From CAYJAZ01 sp964370095 (GTDB taxonomy: Bacteria > Desulfobacterota > Desulfovibrionia > Desulfovibrionales > Desulfovibrionaceae), in NCBI GenBank assembly GCA_964370095.1, contig CAYJHJ010000020.1, positions 1 through 30,619 on the forward strand: DNA of 30,619 bases. The letters are read 5' to 3'. The notes below the pieces were generated by a model, which was not told the DNA's origin, made no database searches, and saw only the letters and a list, made by a program, of their open reading frames with translations. Position numbers and translations under genes: made by a program. Of the stretch, positions 15,709 to 23,231 are shown one piece after another; the first letter of the stretch is position 1; each line of letters begins with the position of its first letter.

Positions 15709-16638
15709 GTGAGTAAGTATGATGTAATTATTGTTGGCGGTGGCCCTGCCGGTTTAACAGCTGCAATTTATGCTGTTAGAGCAAATATGAAAACTTTAAT
15801 TTTAGATAAATTAGCCCCAGGCGGCCAAATCATTAACACTAATGAAATTGAAAACTATCCTGGTGTAGGCCAAATTAATGGTGCTGAGCTTGCTATCAAA
15901 ATGTTTGAACATGTATCAGAATTAGGTGCTGAATTTGATTATAGAACTGTTCTTGAAATACAAGATGCTGATAAAGAAGTAAAGAAAATTGTTTGTGAAG
16001 AAGACAATATGGTTTATGAAGCCAGCGCAGTTATTATTGCAACAGGCACACGCCCACGCCGCTTAAATGTTCCTGGTGAAGAAGAGCATGCAGGTGCAGG
16101 CCTTAGCTGGTGTGCAATTTGTGATGGTGCTCAATACAAAGGTAAAGATGTTGTTGTTATCGGCGGCGGAAACTCAGCTGTTGAAGAATCAATTTATCTT
16201 GCTGGTATTGTAAATAAATTAACAGTTGTAACTATGTTTGACCTTACAGCAGATCCAAAAGCTTGTGATAAATTGCGTGCTATGCCAAATGTAACTGTTT
16301 ATCCATTCCAAGATGTTATTGAATTCTTAGGTACTGATAAATTAGAAGGTATTCGCTTTAAATCAACACAAGAAGATGCAACAGAACGCACAGTTAGTTG
16401 TGACGGTATTTTTGAATATATCGGTTTAGAACCAACAGCAAAGTTTGTTGAACCACTTGGAATTTTAAATGCTCATGGTTTTATTGAAACGAATGCCAGC
16501 ATGGAAACTTCAATCAAAGGTATTTACGGTGCCGGTGATATTACAAGCAAATTACTTCGCCAAGTAATCACAGCTTGTTCAGATGGTGCTATTGCAGCAA
16601 ATGCTGCTTCAAAATATGTAGAAAGCTTAAAAGCTTAA
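15709..16638 (+). CDS. trxB: Thioredoxin reductase, unconventional nucleotide-binding site
   Basis: This 309-residue flavoprotein has the standard layout: FAD site GGGPAG (10-15), ATGTRPRRLNVPGE (111-124), redox pair C135-C138 (WCAIC), second nucleotide site GGGNSA (152-157) and GIYGAGD (271-277). The typical NADPH-specificity motif HRRxxxR, expected some 20 residues after GGGNSA, is replaced by TMFDLTADPK (175-184), with no arginine. That fits an enzyme preferring NADH, as reported for the TR3/Trx3 pair of Desulfovibrio vulgaris (from memory). Start is GTG 15709 behind AAGGAG. It precedes trxA by 42 bases, probably in one transcript. Activity with trxA is inferred from adjacency. Confidence 0.9.
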   Translation: MSKYDVIIVGGGPAGLTAAIYAVRANMKTLILDKLAPGGQIINTNEIENYPGVGQINGAELAIKMFEHVSELGAEFDYRTVLEIQDADKEVKKIVCEEDNMVYEASAVIIATGTRPRRLNVPGEEEHAGAGLSWCAICDGAQYKGKDVVVIGGGNSAVEESIYLAGIVNKLTVVTMFDLTADPKACDKLRAMPNVTVYPFQDVIEFLGTDKLEGIRFKSTQEDATERTVSCDGIFEYIGLEPTAKFVEPLGILNAHGFIETNASMETSIKGIYGAGDITSKLLRQVITACSDGAIAANAASKYVESLKA

Positions 16639-16680
16639 ACTATAACTTTATAAATTATTTTTATTTTAGGAGATATTACA

Positions 16681-16992
16681 ATGATTAAAGAACTCAATCA
16701 AGATGAATACAATGCAATGGATAAATCAGCCCCAATGCTTTTAGAATTTTATTCAAAAACTTGTGGCCCATGCAAAATGCTAAGCTTTGTTTTAAAAGAT
16801 ATTGACAAGGCAAATCCGGATTTCCCTATCTATACAATTGACTTTAATGAAAATGAAGCTTTGAAAGATAGTTTTGGTGTTAAAGGTTTTCCTACCATGC
16901 TTTTCATGAAAGACGGTAAGGAAGTCAGCAGATTAGAAGGTTTGAAACAAAAACCTGCTATTATTGCTGAAGTTGAAAAAATTAACGGCTAA
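16681..16992 (+). CDS. trxA: Atypical thioredoxin
   Basis: This 103-residue single-domain thioredoxin has the active site C28-G-P-C31 and cis-proline P71 (GFPTMLF), as in a normal fold. Three positions differ from Escherichia coli Trx1: the tryptophan before the first cysteine is T27, the buried Asp26 equivalent appears to be E22, and Trp28 is Y24. Such changes should shift redox potential and partner choice. It lies between trxB and the second arylsulfotransferase gene (spacings 42 and 29 bases), with a GGAGAT ribosome site. No signal peptide, so cytosolic. It may serve the reductase upstream and the sulfotransferase downstream; this is inference. Confidence 0.88.
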   Translation: MIKELNQDEYNAMDKSAPMLLEFYSKTCGPCKMLSFVLKDIDKANPDFPIYTIDFNENEALKDSFGVKGFPTMLFMKDGKEVSRLEGLKQKPAIIAEVEKING

Positions 16993-17021
16993 CTGCCAAA
17001 CTGCATTAAGAGGATAATCTT

Positions 17022-18932
17022 ATGGCTTATTTTGTAAAACACACTTATGAAGAACATTTAATAACACGTCAAAACAAAGCAGAAGCTAAATTCTTAGCAG
17101 CTTTTGAAAAAGCAGCACCAAAATTAGCTGAAGCTCATGTTGTTGTAAACCCTTATCTTATCAACCCATTAGCAGCAGTTGTTATGTTCAAAACAGCTTC
17201 TGCTTGCGCACCTAAATTGACAATTCATGGTAAACGTAATAGCCGTGAAGACATTGTTCACACTTTTGAAAGCGCAACAAGCCACGTTTTGCCTGTTGTT
17301 GGTCTTTACGAAGGCATTCAAACAAAAGTAACTGTTGAAGCAGGCAGCGAATCACACACATTTATGATTCAAGGTGAAGCTCTTCCAGCTGACATTTGCC
17401 GTTGCGAAAATATCATGACAAGTCTTGATTATTTTGGTACTGACCTTATGTTCCTTACACCTGCTGGTAAAAACGTTCCTACAGCTTATGACTATAAAGG
17501 TGATATCCGTTGGCTTCTTACAGAGAATACAATGTTTGACATAAAACGTCTAAGAAATGGTAACATTCTTACTGGTTCTTCACGTTACAGCCGTATGCCT
17601 TATTGCTCAACCGGTTTGATTGAACTTGCTCTTACAGGTAAAATTGTTAAAGAATACCGCATGCCAGGCAACTATCACCACGATCAGTGGGAAATGAGAG
17701 ATGGCAATATCTTAGCTCTTACTCAAGATTATTCTGAAGGTAAGTCAACTGTTGAAGATATGATTTGCTTGCTTGACAGAGAAACAGGTATGGTTCTTCG
17801 TAACTGGGATTTCAAAGACTTTCTTCCACAAGATCAAGGTGGCTCTGGCTCACAAGATGCTCATGACTGGTTCCACAATAACGCCCTTTGGGTAGACGAA
17901 GACAAAAAAGAAATGATTCTTTCAGGTCGCCACCAAGATGCAACTGTTTGCTTCAATTATGAAGGTAATGGCGGTAAAGGCGAATTGAAATGGATTATCG
18001 GCGATCCTGAAACATGGTCAGCTGAAATGCAAAAATATTTCTTCAAACCAGTTGGTGATGTTGCTAATTTTGAATGGCAACGTGAACAACATGCTTGTGT
18101 TATCTGCCCTGATGGCGATATTATGATGCTTGATAACGGCCAATTCCGTTCAAAACATAAAGATAAATATATCAAAAATAGAGATAACTACACTCGTGGT
18201 GTTCGTTACAGGATTGACACTGATAAAATGGAAATCGAACAAGTATGGCAATTTGGTAAAGAATGGGGTCAAGACTTCTATTCACCATACATCTGTAACG
18301 TAGAATATTACGCTGATGGCCATTATTTGGTTCACTCAGGCGGTATCGGTTATATTGATGGTTATGCTCCTGATGCTCTTCCTGCTTTCTTACCAACAAT
18401 GGATTTAGAAGGTAAAGATTGGTCAATGTGTTCAAAAACCATTGAAGAAAAAGATGGCGTTTTGATGTATTACCTTGAAGTAACAGGCAACAACTTCTAT
18501 CGCGCAGAACGTTTATCTGCTTACCATGCCGGTAACAACCAACCTTTAGGCGAAGGCAAACTTCTTGGTGAACTTGATATTACTCCTGAATTCGGAACAA
18601 TTCCTGAAGTTGAAGAAGTAAATCAGCTTATTCCAATCGAAATGCAGCTCAACATTGTTGAAGAAGAAGATAAATTCGTTCTTACAGGTGAATTTGAACG
18701 TGGTTCACTTGCTATGTACGTTATTGATGGCGGCGAAGGCAATAAACACGGTTACTACATCAACACAGCAGCAACAAACTATCTTGCTATGTGTTCAGGT
18801 GCCTTCTTAGAAAAATCAGTAAATAACGTGAAATACAGCCTTTCAAAACGTGGCTTTAAAGCAGGCGTTTATGATATCAAAGTTGTATACAACGATAAAA
18901 TGTATCAAACAGGTATCCGCTTCTTTATCTAA
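17022..18932 (+). CDS. Arylsulfotransferase-family protein without signal peptide (second copy, with N-domain)
   Basis: This 636-residue protein has the ASST layout: an N-terminal beta domain (about 40-120; NPYLINPLAAVVMFKT, HVLPVVGLYEG), then a propeller-type catalytic domain and an extra C-terminal beta region (about 540-636). By eye I match H219/H220 (YHHDQWEM), H285 (DWFHNN), R303 (SGRHQD) and H357 (QREQHACVICP) to the AssT active-site set; H285 to R303 are 18 apart, as are H356 and R374 in Escherichia coli AssT. H357 is the likely sulfated residue, and C359 and C362 just after it form a CxxC. There is no signal peptide. About 11 cysteines are present. Arginine codons are mostly CGT/CGC here, unlike in neighbouring genes, suggesting high expression. 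It ends the trxB-trxA transcript before a strong terminator. Confidence 0.85.
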   Translation: MAYFVKHTYEEHLITRQNKAEAKFLAAFEKAAPKLAEAHVVVNPYLINPLAAVVMFKTASACAPKLTIHGKRNSREDIVHTFESATSHVLPVVGLYEGIQTKVTVEAGSESHTFMIQGEALPADICRCENIMTSLDYFGTDLMFLTPAGKNVPTAYDYKGDIRWLLTENTMFDIKRLRNGNILTGSSRYSRMPYCSTGLIELALTGKIVKEYRMPGNYHHDQWEMRDGNILALTQDYSEGKSTVEDMICLLDRETGMVLRNWDFKDFLPQDQGGSGSQDAHDWFHNNALWVDEDKKEMILSGRHQDATVCFNYEGNGGKGELKWIIGDPETWSAEMQKYFFKPVGDVANFEWQREQHACVICPDGDIMMLDNGQFRSKHKDKYIKNRDNYTRGVRYRIDTDKMEIEQVWQFGKEWGQDFYSPYICNVEYYADGHYLVHSGGIGYIDGYAPDALPAFLPTMDLEGKDWSMCSKTIEEKDGVLMYYLEVTGNNFYRAERLSAYHAGNNQPLGEGKLLGELDITPEFGTIPEVEEVNQLIPIEMQLNIVEEEDKFVLTGEFERGSLAMYVIDGGEGNKHGYYINTAATNYLAMCSGAFLEKSVNNVKYSLSKRGFKAGVYDIKVVYNDKMYQTGIRFFI

Positions 18933-18958
18933 TTGATAAAAATGTAGATTAAGTTTAT

Positions 18959-18991
18959 GAGGGAGAAAGCAATTTCTCCCTCTTTTTATTT
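18959..18991 (+). terminator. Strong Rho-independent terminator after the trxB-trxA-sulfotransferase unit
   Basis: GAGGGAGAAA (18959-18968) and TTTCTCCCTC (18973-18982) form a perfect 10-bp stem with a GCAA tetraloop, followed by TTTTTATTT. Confidence 0.95.
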
Positions 18992-19002
18992 ATAAAAAAG
19001 AC

Positions 19003-19037
19003 AAAATAAAACCCTTAATTCGCTTTGAAATAAGGGT
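19003..19037 (-). terminator. Terminator of the S24 regulator/MltB unit (minus strand)
   Basis: Read on the minus strand, ACCCTTA (19037-19031) pairs with TAAGGGT (19017-19011), with a 3-bp inner extension and a GC-containing loop, followed by TTTATTTT. It lies 25 bases past the MltB gene and faces the terminator at 18959. Confidence 0.8.
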
Positions 19038-19061
19038 ATTATACATAAATTTATTATTTCT

Positions 19062-20105
19062 TTATTTTTTAGCGGATAATTTTTCTTCAGCAACAATAGT
19101 TTCTGCCAATGCTAAAATTGTTTTTGAATAAATTGAGGAATTATTGTATTTTCTCAAAACTTTTACTTTTGTATCAATGGTGGCTTTTGAGTTCCAGTTA
19201 TGCTTTTTTAGATAATTAGCAACAGAAACAATTGCATCAGGCGGATCGAAAAGATTTATTTTATCATCATCATTTCCATCCAAGGCAAATTTCTTAATAT
19301 TAGAAGGCATGAATTGGCAAAGACCTATAGCTCCGTATACTGAACCCGGCATATCAAAAGGATCTAAGTCATTTTCAATAATTTCAATTGATAAAGCCTT
19401 AAATTCATCATAAGCCCATTCAGATCTTTGTTCCATCTTGGTGTTTATCCAGGACTTTTTTGAACTAGGGTTGTTTGGAAGATTTTTTGTAAAGTCAGGT
19501 ATTTGCGAATAATCTTTGGAAACAGACATGCTTGCTAAAGAATAAAAAGCATTTTCTTTTCCTAAATAACCGCCTAAACGCGTTTCAACAAACATTAAAG
19601 CGGCAATCAATTCTTTGGGAACATCAAATTCTTTTTCCGCAGTTTCAAATGCTTCTGCGTTTTCATTGATAAAGTTAAGGGCAAGGTTTGCATTTGTTTT
19701 GGTAACAATATTTTTATACCATGGCCCCGGAGTTTTGTAAGCCTTTGTCGGATAATCATAATAAGGGCTTTTTGCGGGTGTTTTAGCAGTTGATTGGGGC
19801 TTTTTGTTATAAGTAATATTATAAAGTTCTTTAATTTTTGTTCCCATCGGAGTTTGAGAAGGTGCACTTGGAAGCATAGTGAAATATTGTTTAAGTTTAG
19901 CAGAGGAAACACCGTCTTTTTCTAAACGAGCATAGAGGTATTCCCATGTTTTATTGTCAATAATAATACTCTCTGCTGAAAGTTCAAGTTTAAATTCTTG
20001 ACTTGAAATTTCATTAGACTCTGAACCATATTGGGGCGAAGATGATTTTGCACATGAAGTAAGAAGAAAGAAGGAAAAAAATAAAATATAAGTATAGTGT
20101 TTCAT
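19062..20105 (-). CDS. MltB-like lytic murein transglycosylase (lipoprotein)
   Basis: This 347-residue protein begins with a lipoprotein signal ending in LTSC (C18). The SLT_2/MltB catalytic domain spans about 140-310: PKELIAALMFVETRLGG with catalytic E174, then GAIGLCQFMPSNIKKFALDG and LFDPPDAIVSVANYLKKHNW. It should cleave peptidoglycan at the outer-membrane face, giving 1,6-anhydro-muropeptides. The first 130 residues, after the signal, form a low-homology lead. An AAGGA ribosome site precedes the ATG, and the gene begins 8 bases after the S24 regulator stops, so it is co-transcribed with it. Confidence 0.88.
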   Translation of the reverse strand: MKHYTYILFFSFFLLTSCAKSSSPQYGSESNEISSQEFKLELSAESIIIDNKTWEYLYARLEKDGVSSAKLKQYFTMLPSAPSQTPMGTKIKELYNITYNKKPQSTAKTPAKSPYYDYPTKAYKTPGPWYKNIVTKTNANLALNFINENAEAFETAEKEFDVPKELIAALMFVETRLGGYLGKENAFYSLASMSVSKDYSQIPDFTKNLPNNPSSKKSWINTKMEQRSEWAYDEFKALSIEIIENDLDPFDMPGSVYGAIGLCQFMPSNIKKFALDGNDDDKINLFDPPDAIVSVANYLKKHNWNSKATIDTKVKVLRKYNNSSIYSKTILALAETIVAEEKLSAKK

Positions 20106-20113
20106 AATAATCC

Positions 20114-20839
20114 TTAAAAAGTATTGTATACAGAATAGATTCTGCCTATGGCATACTCATTAGCTTGATTAATTGATAAATTTAAAGATGGAAAAATTTT
20201 ATTATCGGGTACAAGATTAATCATACTTTCAAAATTTTCATTGACTTGTGATGAATGAAAAATTCTTGCTGCATATAAGCCTTGTATTGGAATGCAAAAT
20301 AAATAAATTTCACCTGAAACTAATTTTGTATCTGCACAATTAACAAAGATTAATGAATTTTGCAGGATACATGGTTCCATGCTTTTGTTATCTATTTGAA
20401 AAATAAGACCATTGTCTTTATAATGATTTTTTGAAAGGTAAAAATAATCTTCAATGTCAAATAATTTATTATTATTATCATCTAACAAACCATTATAGAA
20501 AAATGAATAAACAGGGACTCTATATGAAGAAGCAGAACGATTTGAATTAAACTCTTGAAAATATGCTTTTGATGTGTTTTCAGATGATAGTGGAAGACAG
20601 GTGTTTTCAACATTAATTTGATATTTAGGTAAAGCACCTTCCAAAAGCCATAATGGATTTATATTATGAGAAGTGAGAAGACTTATAAGCCAAGAATCAG
20701 GAATACTTTTTCTTTTTTGAGCATCTGAAATACTTGATTGCTGAACCCCTAAAACAGTTGCTAGCTGTTGTTGTGTTTTGCTTTCAGAAGCTTCATAAAT
20801 TCTTTTCATTATATCTTGAAATTTTATATCATCTAACAT
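20114..20839 (-). CDS. CI-like transcription regulator with S24 domain (probably non-cleaving)
   Basis: The 241-residue protein has an N-terminal helix-turn-helix of the phage CI type (about 20-50; QQQLATVLGVQQSSISDAQK) and a C-terminal S24-like domain (about 105-238). The nucleophile serine is present (S153 in NKSMEP), but the motif where the catalytic lysine is expected reads LYAARIF, with no lysine (A190, A191). No AG or CG self-cleavage pair is apparent in the linker. So it is probably a dimerising repressor that does not autocleave; that is inference. AGAGG precedes the ATG. An operator-like dyad lies directly upstream (20851-20874). It is followed after 8 bases by the MltB gene. Confidence 0.8.
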   Translation of the reverse strand: MLDDIKFQDIMKRIYEASESKTQQQLATVLGVQQSSISDAQKRKSIPDSWLISLLTSHNINPLWLLEGALPKYQINVENTCLPLSSENTSKAYFQEFNSNRSASSYRVPVYSFFYNGLLDDNNNKLFDIEDYFYLSKNHYKDNGLIFQIDNKSMEPCILQNSLIFVNCADTKLVSGEIYLFCIPIQGLYAARIFHSSQVNENFESMINLVPDNKIFPSLNLSINQANEYAIGRIYSVYNTF

Positions 20840-20850
20840 ATTTAACCTCT

Positions 20851-20874
20851 ATATGTATATTTGTTAATACATAT
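20851..20874. promoter_or_regulatory. Operator-like dyad before the S24 regulator
   Basis: ATATGTAT (20851-20858) and ATACATAT (20867-20874) form a perfect inverted repeat with an 8-base spacer, immediately upstream of the ribosome site of the regulator. Position and symmetry suit autoregulation by a dimeric repressor. The AT-only character weakens it. Confidence 0.5.
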
Positions 20875-20907
20875 TTAAAAATTTATAACTTATTTTTATA
20901 AAGAAGT

Positions 20908-21039
20908 AAACAGATATTATAATGGAAAAATATATAAAACCATATAAATTATAAACTATCATCTTTAAATGTTTAATTTATTTAAAAAAAAAGTTTTATA
21001 CACAAAAGTATTTATTTGTGTATAAAACAGATATTATAA
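20908..21039. repeat. Two copies of a 15-base direct repeat
   Basis: AAACAGATATTATAA occurs at 20908-20922 and at 21025-21039. On the minus strand each copy contains a perfect TATAAT. The left copy could supply the -10 box of the S24 regulator gene; I see no good -35 for it. The right copy overlaps the edge of the hflC terminator. Confidence 0.6.
20984..21028 (-). terminator. Strong terminator after hflC (minus strand)
   Basis: GTTTTATACACAAA (20993-21006) and TTTGTGTATAAAAC (21015-21028) form a perfect 14-bp stem with an 8-base loop. On the minus strand the stem is followed by nine T (20992-20984). It sits 24 bases past the hflC stop. Confidence 0.9.
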
Positions 21040-21051
21040 GTTATATTAAAA

Positions 21052-21897
21052 TTAGTTTATAGCATTAAGAAGGGGATGGCTAGGATCAAGGAAGATTCTT
21101 GTATCATTTTGTAATGAGTTTTGCATAGCCTCTAAACCTCTTTGTAGTTGGTAAAATTCAGGTTCATTTTTAAAGGCTTCAGCAAAAAGTTTTGCAGCTT
21201 CTGCATCACCTTCACCGTGTAAAACTTGTGATTGATAGTTTGCATCAGCTAAAAGAATAGCACGCTCTTTATCTGCTTCTGAACGTATTTTAGTTGATTC
21301 TTCAGCACCTTCTGAACGATATTGCTTAGCTTGCCTTTCACGTTCAGCCCTCATTCTATCAAAAATAGCTCTTTGGTTTTCTTGCGGAAGGTCAGTTCTT
21401 TTTATACGCACATCAACCACCTCAATTCCAAATTCTTCCATTTGTTTAGAAGCTAATTCAGTAACCGTTTCCATTATTTGTGAACGGTTTGATGAAACAA
21501 CTTCTGTAAGAGTATGTTGACCTAATTGTGCTCTGAGGTGAGAATAAACAACAGCATCTAAACGAGCTTGTGCAGCAGGAATTGTTCGCACTGTTTGATA
21601 AAAATCAAGGGGTGAAACAATACGCCATCTTGCATAGTTATCAAGCAAAATTGTTTTTTTATCAGAGGTGAGTGCTTCTGCTGTTCTTGCGTCATAATCT
21701 AAAATTCTTGCATCAAAATAAATCACATTTTGTATAAATGGAAGTTTGAAGTGAATTCCGGGGCCATATGTTTTGTCAAGTGGATTACCTAATTGTAAAA
21801 CCATTGCTTTTTGTGTTTGGTGCACAATAAAGAGTGATTGTGAACCAAAAAATAAAAGCACTATAAGAAAGATAAGAAAAGTATATATTTTTTTCAT
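21052..21897 (-). CDS. hflC: HflC, membrane protease modulator
   Basis: HflC is an SPFH/prohibitin-family protein that, with HflK, surrounds and modulates the FtsH protease. I take ATG 21897 (281 residues), preceded by AAAGGA. A longer in-frame TTG at 21921 would overlap the hflK end and lacks a site. One N-terminal membrane anchor (about 3-22) is followed by the SPFH domain (QTQKAMVLQLGNPLDKTYGPGIHFKLPF, then ARWRIVSPLDFYQ) and a long helical stretch rich in Glu, Arg and Ala (RAERERQAKQYRSEGAEE, about 180-240) typical of HflC oligomers. It follows hflK by 13 bases. Confidence 0.95.
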   Translation of the reverse strand: MKKIYTFLIFLIVLLFFGSQSLFIVHQTQKAMVLQLGNPLDKTYGPGIHFKLPFIQNVIYFDARILDYDARTAEALTSDKKTILLDNYARWRIVSPLDFYQTVRTIPAAQARLDAVVYSHLRAQLGQHTLTEVVSSNRSQIMETVTELASKQMEEFGIEVVDVRIKRTDLPQENQRAIFDRMRAERERQAKQYRSEGAEESTKIRSEADKERAILLADANYQSQVLHGEGDAEAAKLFAEAFKNEPEFYQLQRGLEAMQNSLQNDTRIFLDPSHPLLNAIN

Positions 21898-21910
21898 GTG
21901 ATTTCCTTTA

Positions 21911-23146
21911 TTATTGAGCAACAGGAGCTTTTGGAGTGCTTGGACCTAAAGGTAAGATAGGAAGCATGTTTTCCATGCCTTCAGTAAGAATAACTTTTTC
22001 AAGGCCGGGCTGACTCATAATTGATTCTAAAGTTTCATACACCAAACGCTGCTTTGTTATATCAGGTGATTTTTGATATTCACCTAATATAGCCATAAAT
22101 CTGCTGGCTTCACCTTCTGCATTACGTATTCTTGTTTGTTTATACGCTTCTGCTTGGTTTATGATTTCAGCCGCATCACCGCGAGCAACAGGAATAATTT
22201 CATTTCTATAAGCTTCTGATTCGTTGATAATTCTACTTTTATCTTCACGAGCTGAGGCAACATCTTTAAAAGCATCACTCACTTCAGCAGGCGGTTGAAC
22301 GTCTTGCATTTGCACAGCAACAACTTCTAAACCAACTTTATATATATCTAAAATTTCTTGTAATAAAGCTGCAACATCATTTTGTATTTGAATTTTACCA
22401 TCAGTAAGGGCTGCATCAATAAGATTATTACCGATAACTTCACGCATTGCAGCTTCTGCCGCATTTTTCAAAACAGCATCAGGGCTTTCAACATTGAATA
22501 AATAGTCAACAGCAGCATCAGGCTTAATTCTGTATTGTATACTAAATTGAACATTTACAATATTTTCATCGCCTGTAAGCATGGCTGATTCATCACTTAC
22601 GTTTTGAACTCTGCCTTGTTGAAAATTGGAAAGGCTTGATTGTGATCTAAAGCCAACTTCTGCTTGCTTAATTTGTGTAACTTTTGGTCTATATACTGTT
22701 TCAATCGGGTAGGGCAGATGATAGTGAGGGCCCGGACCTGTTGTGTATGAATATTCACCAAACCTAAGCACAACACCGGCTTCATCAGGTTGAACAATAT
22801 ATATACCTGAAAGTAGCCATAACAAAAAGCCCACGACTACAGCATATTTAATAAATTTTTTGGGAGCTTCTTGAAAGTTTTCTGAATTATTATTTCTAGG
22901 GGGCTCATTACCATTACCATTGTTTTTATTATTATTTTTTAGTTTTTTTGATAATTCATAAAAATCTTTAAAAAAGTCATCCGGTTCACTTTTTTTTGTT
23001 TTATTATCGTATTGTCTACTATGATCATTTTCATTAGAATAGTCATCATCAGAATTATTATTTTGCTTGGTATTCTTTTGATTAAACGGTGTCCAAGACT
23101 GTTGGTTTTTTTGTTTTTCTTTTAATTTATCCCAATCCCAATTCAT
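21911..23146 (-). CDS. hflK: HflK, membrane protease modulator
   Basis: This 411-residue partner of HflC has a long cytoplasmic N-terminus that is poor in structure and very rich in Asn, Asp and Lys (about 1-90), one membrane helix (about 99-119), then the SPFH domain (VQPDEAGVVLRFGEYSYTTG, then LPYPIETVYRPKVTQ) and the helical tail (about 285-370). The C-terminus ends in a short proline-rich stretch (LPLGPSTPKAPVAQ), as in other HflK proteins. The extended N-terminus of about 90 residues is lineage-typical in kind but strongly Asn-rich here. It has a near-consensus promoter and a GAGGA site. Confidence 0.95.
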   Translation of the reverse strand: MNWDWDKLKEKQKNQQSWTPFNQKNTKQNNNSDDDYSNENDHSRQYDNKTKKSEPDDFFKDFYELSKKLKNNNKNNGNGNEPPRNNNSENFQEAPKKFIKYAVVVGFLLWLLSGIYIVQPDEAGVVLRFGEYSYTTGPGPHYHLPYPIETVYRPKVTQIKQAEVGFRSQSSLSNFQQGRVQNVSDESAMLTGDENIVNVQFSIQYRIKPDAAVDYLFNVESPDAVLKNAAEAAMREVIGNNLIDAALTDGKIQIQNDVAALLQEILDIYKVGLEVVAVQMQDVQPPAEVSDAFKDVASAREDKSRIINESEAYRNEIIPVARGDAAEIINQAEAYKQTRIRNAEGEASRFMAILGEYQKSPDITKQRLVYETLESIMSQPGLEKVILTEGMENMLPILPLGPSTPKAPVAQ

Positions 23147-23184
23147 TAGGTTGTCCTCATTAAATTTAATTTATTATGCTTATT

Positions 23185-23213
23185 AGTATAAGTTTCAAAG
23201 CTACATCTGTCAA
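23185..23213 (-). promoter_or_regulatory. hflKC promoter
   Basis: On the minus strand a perfect TTGACA (23213-23208) and TATACT (23190-23185) are spaced exactly 17 bases. The RNA would start near 23178, leaving a leader of about 32 bases before ATG 23146. It is the best sigma-70-type promoter in the window and separates hflKC from the upstream genes. Confidence 0.8.
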
Positions 23214-23231
23214 TGGAGTTTTAAAGGATAA

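Noticed and set aside
20114..20839. A prophage signalled by a CI-like repressor
   Set aside because: No phage structural, replication or integration genes flank it; neighbours are MltB and HflC, and the repressor appears to lack its cleavage lysine.
21898..21921. TTG start for hflC at 21921
   Set aside because: It would overlap the hflK end; ATG 21897 has an AAAGGA site and begins the normal membrane anchor.
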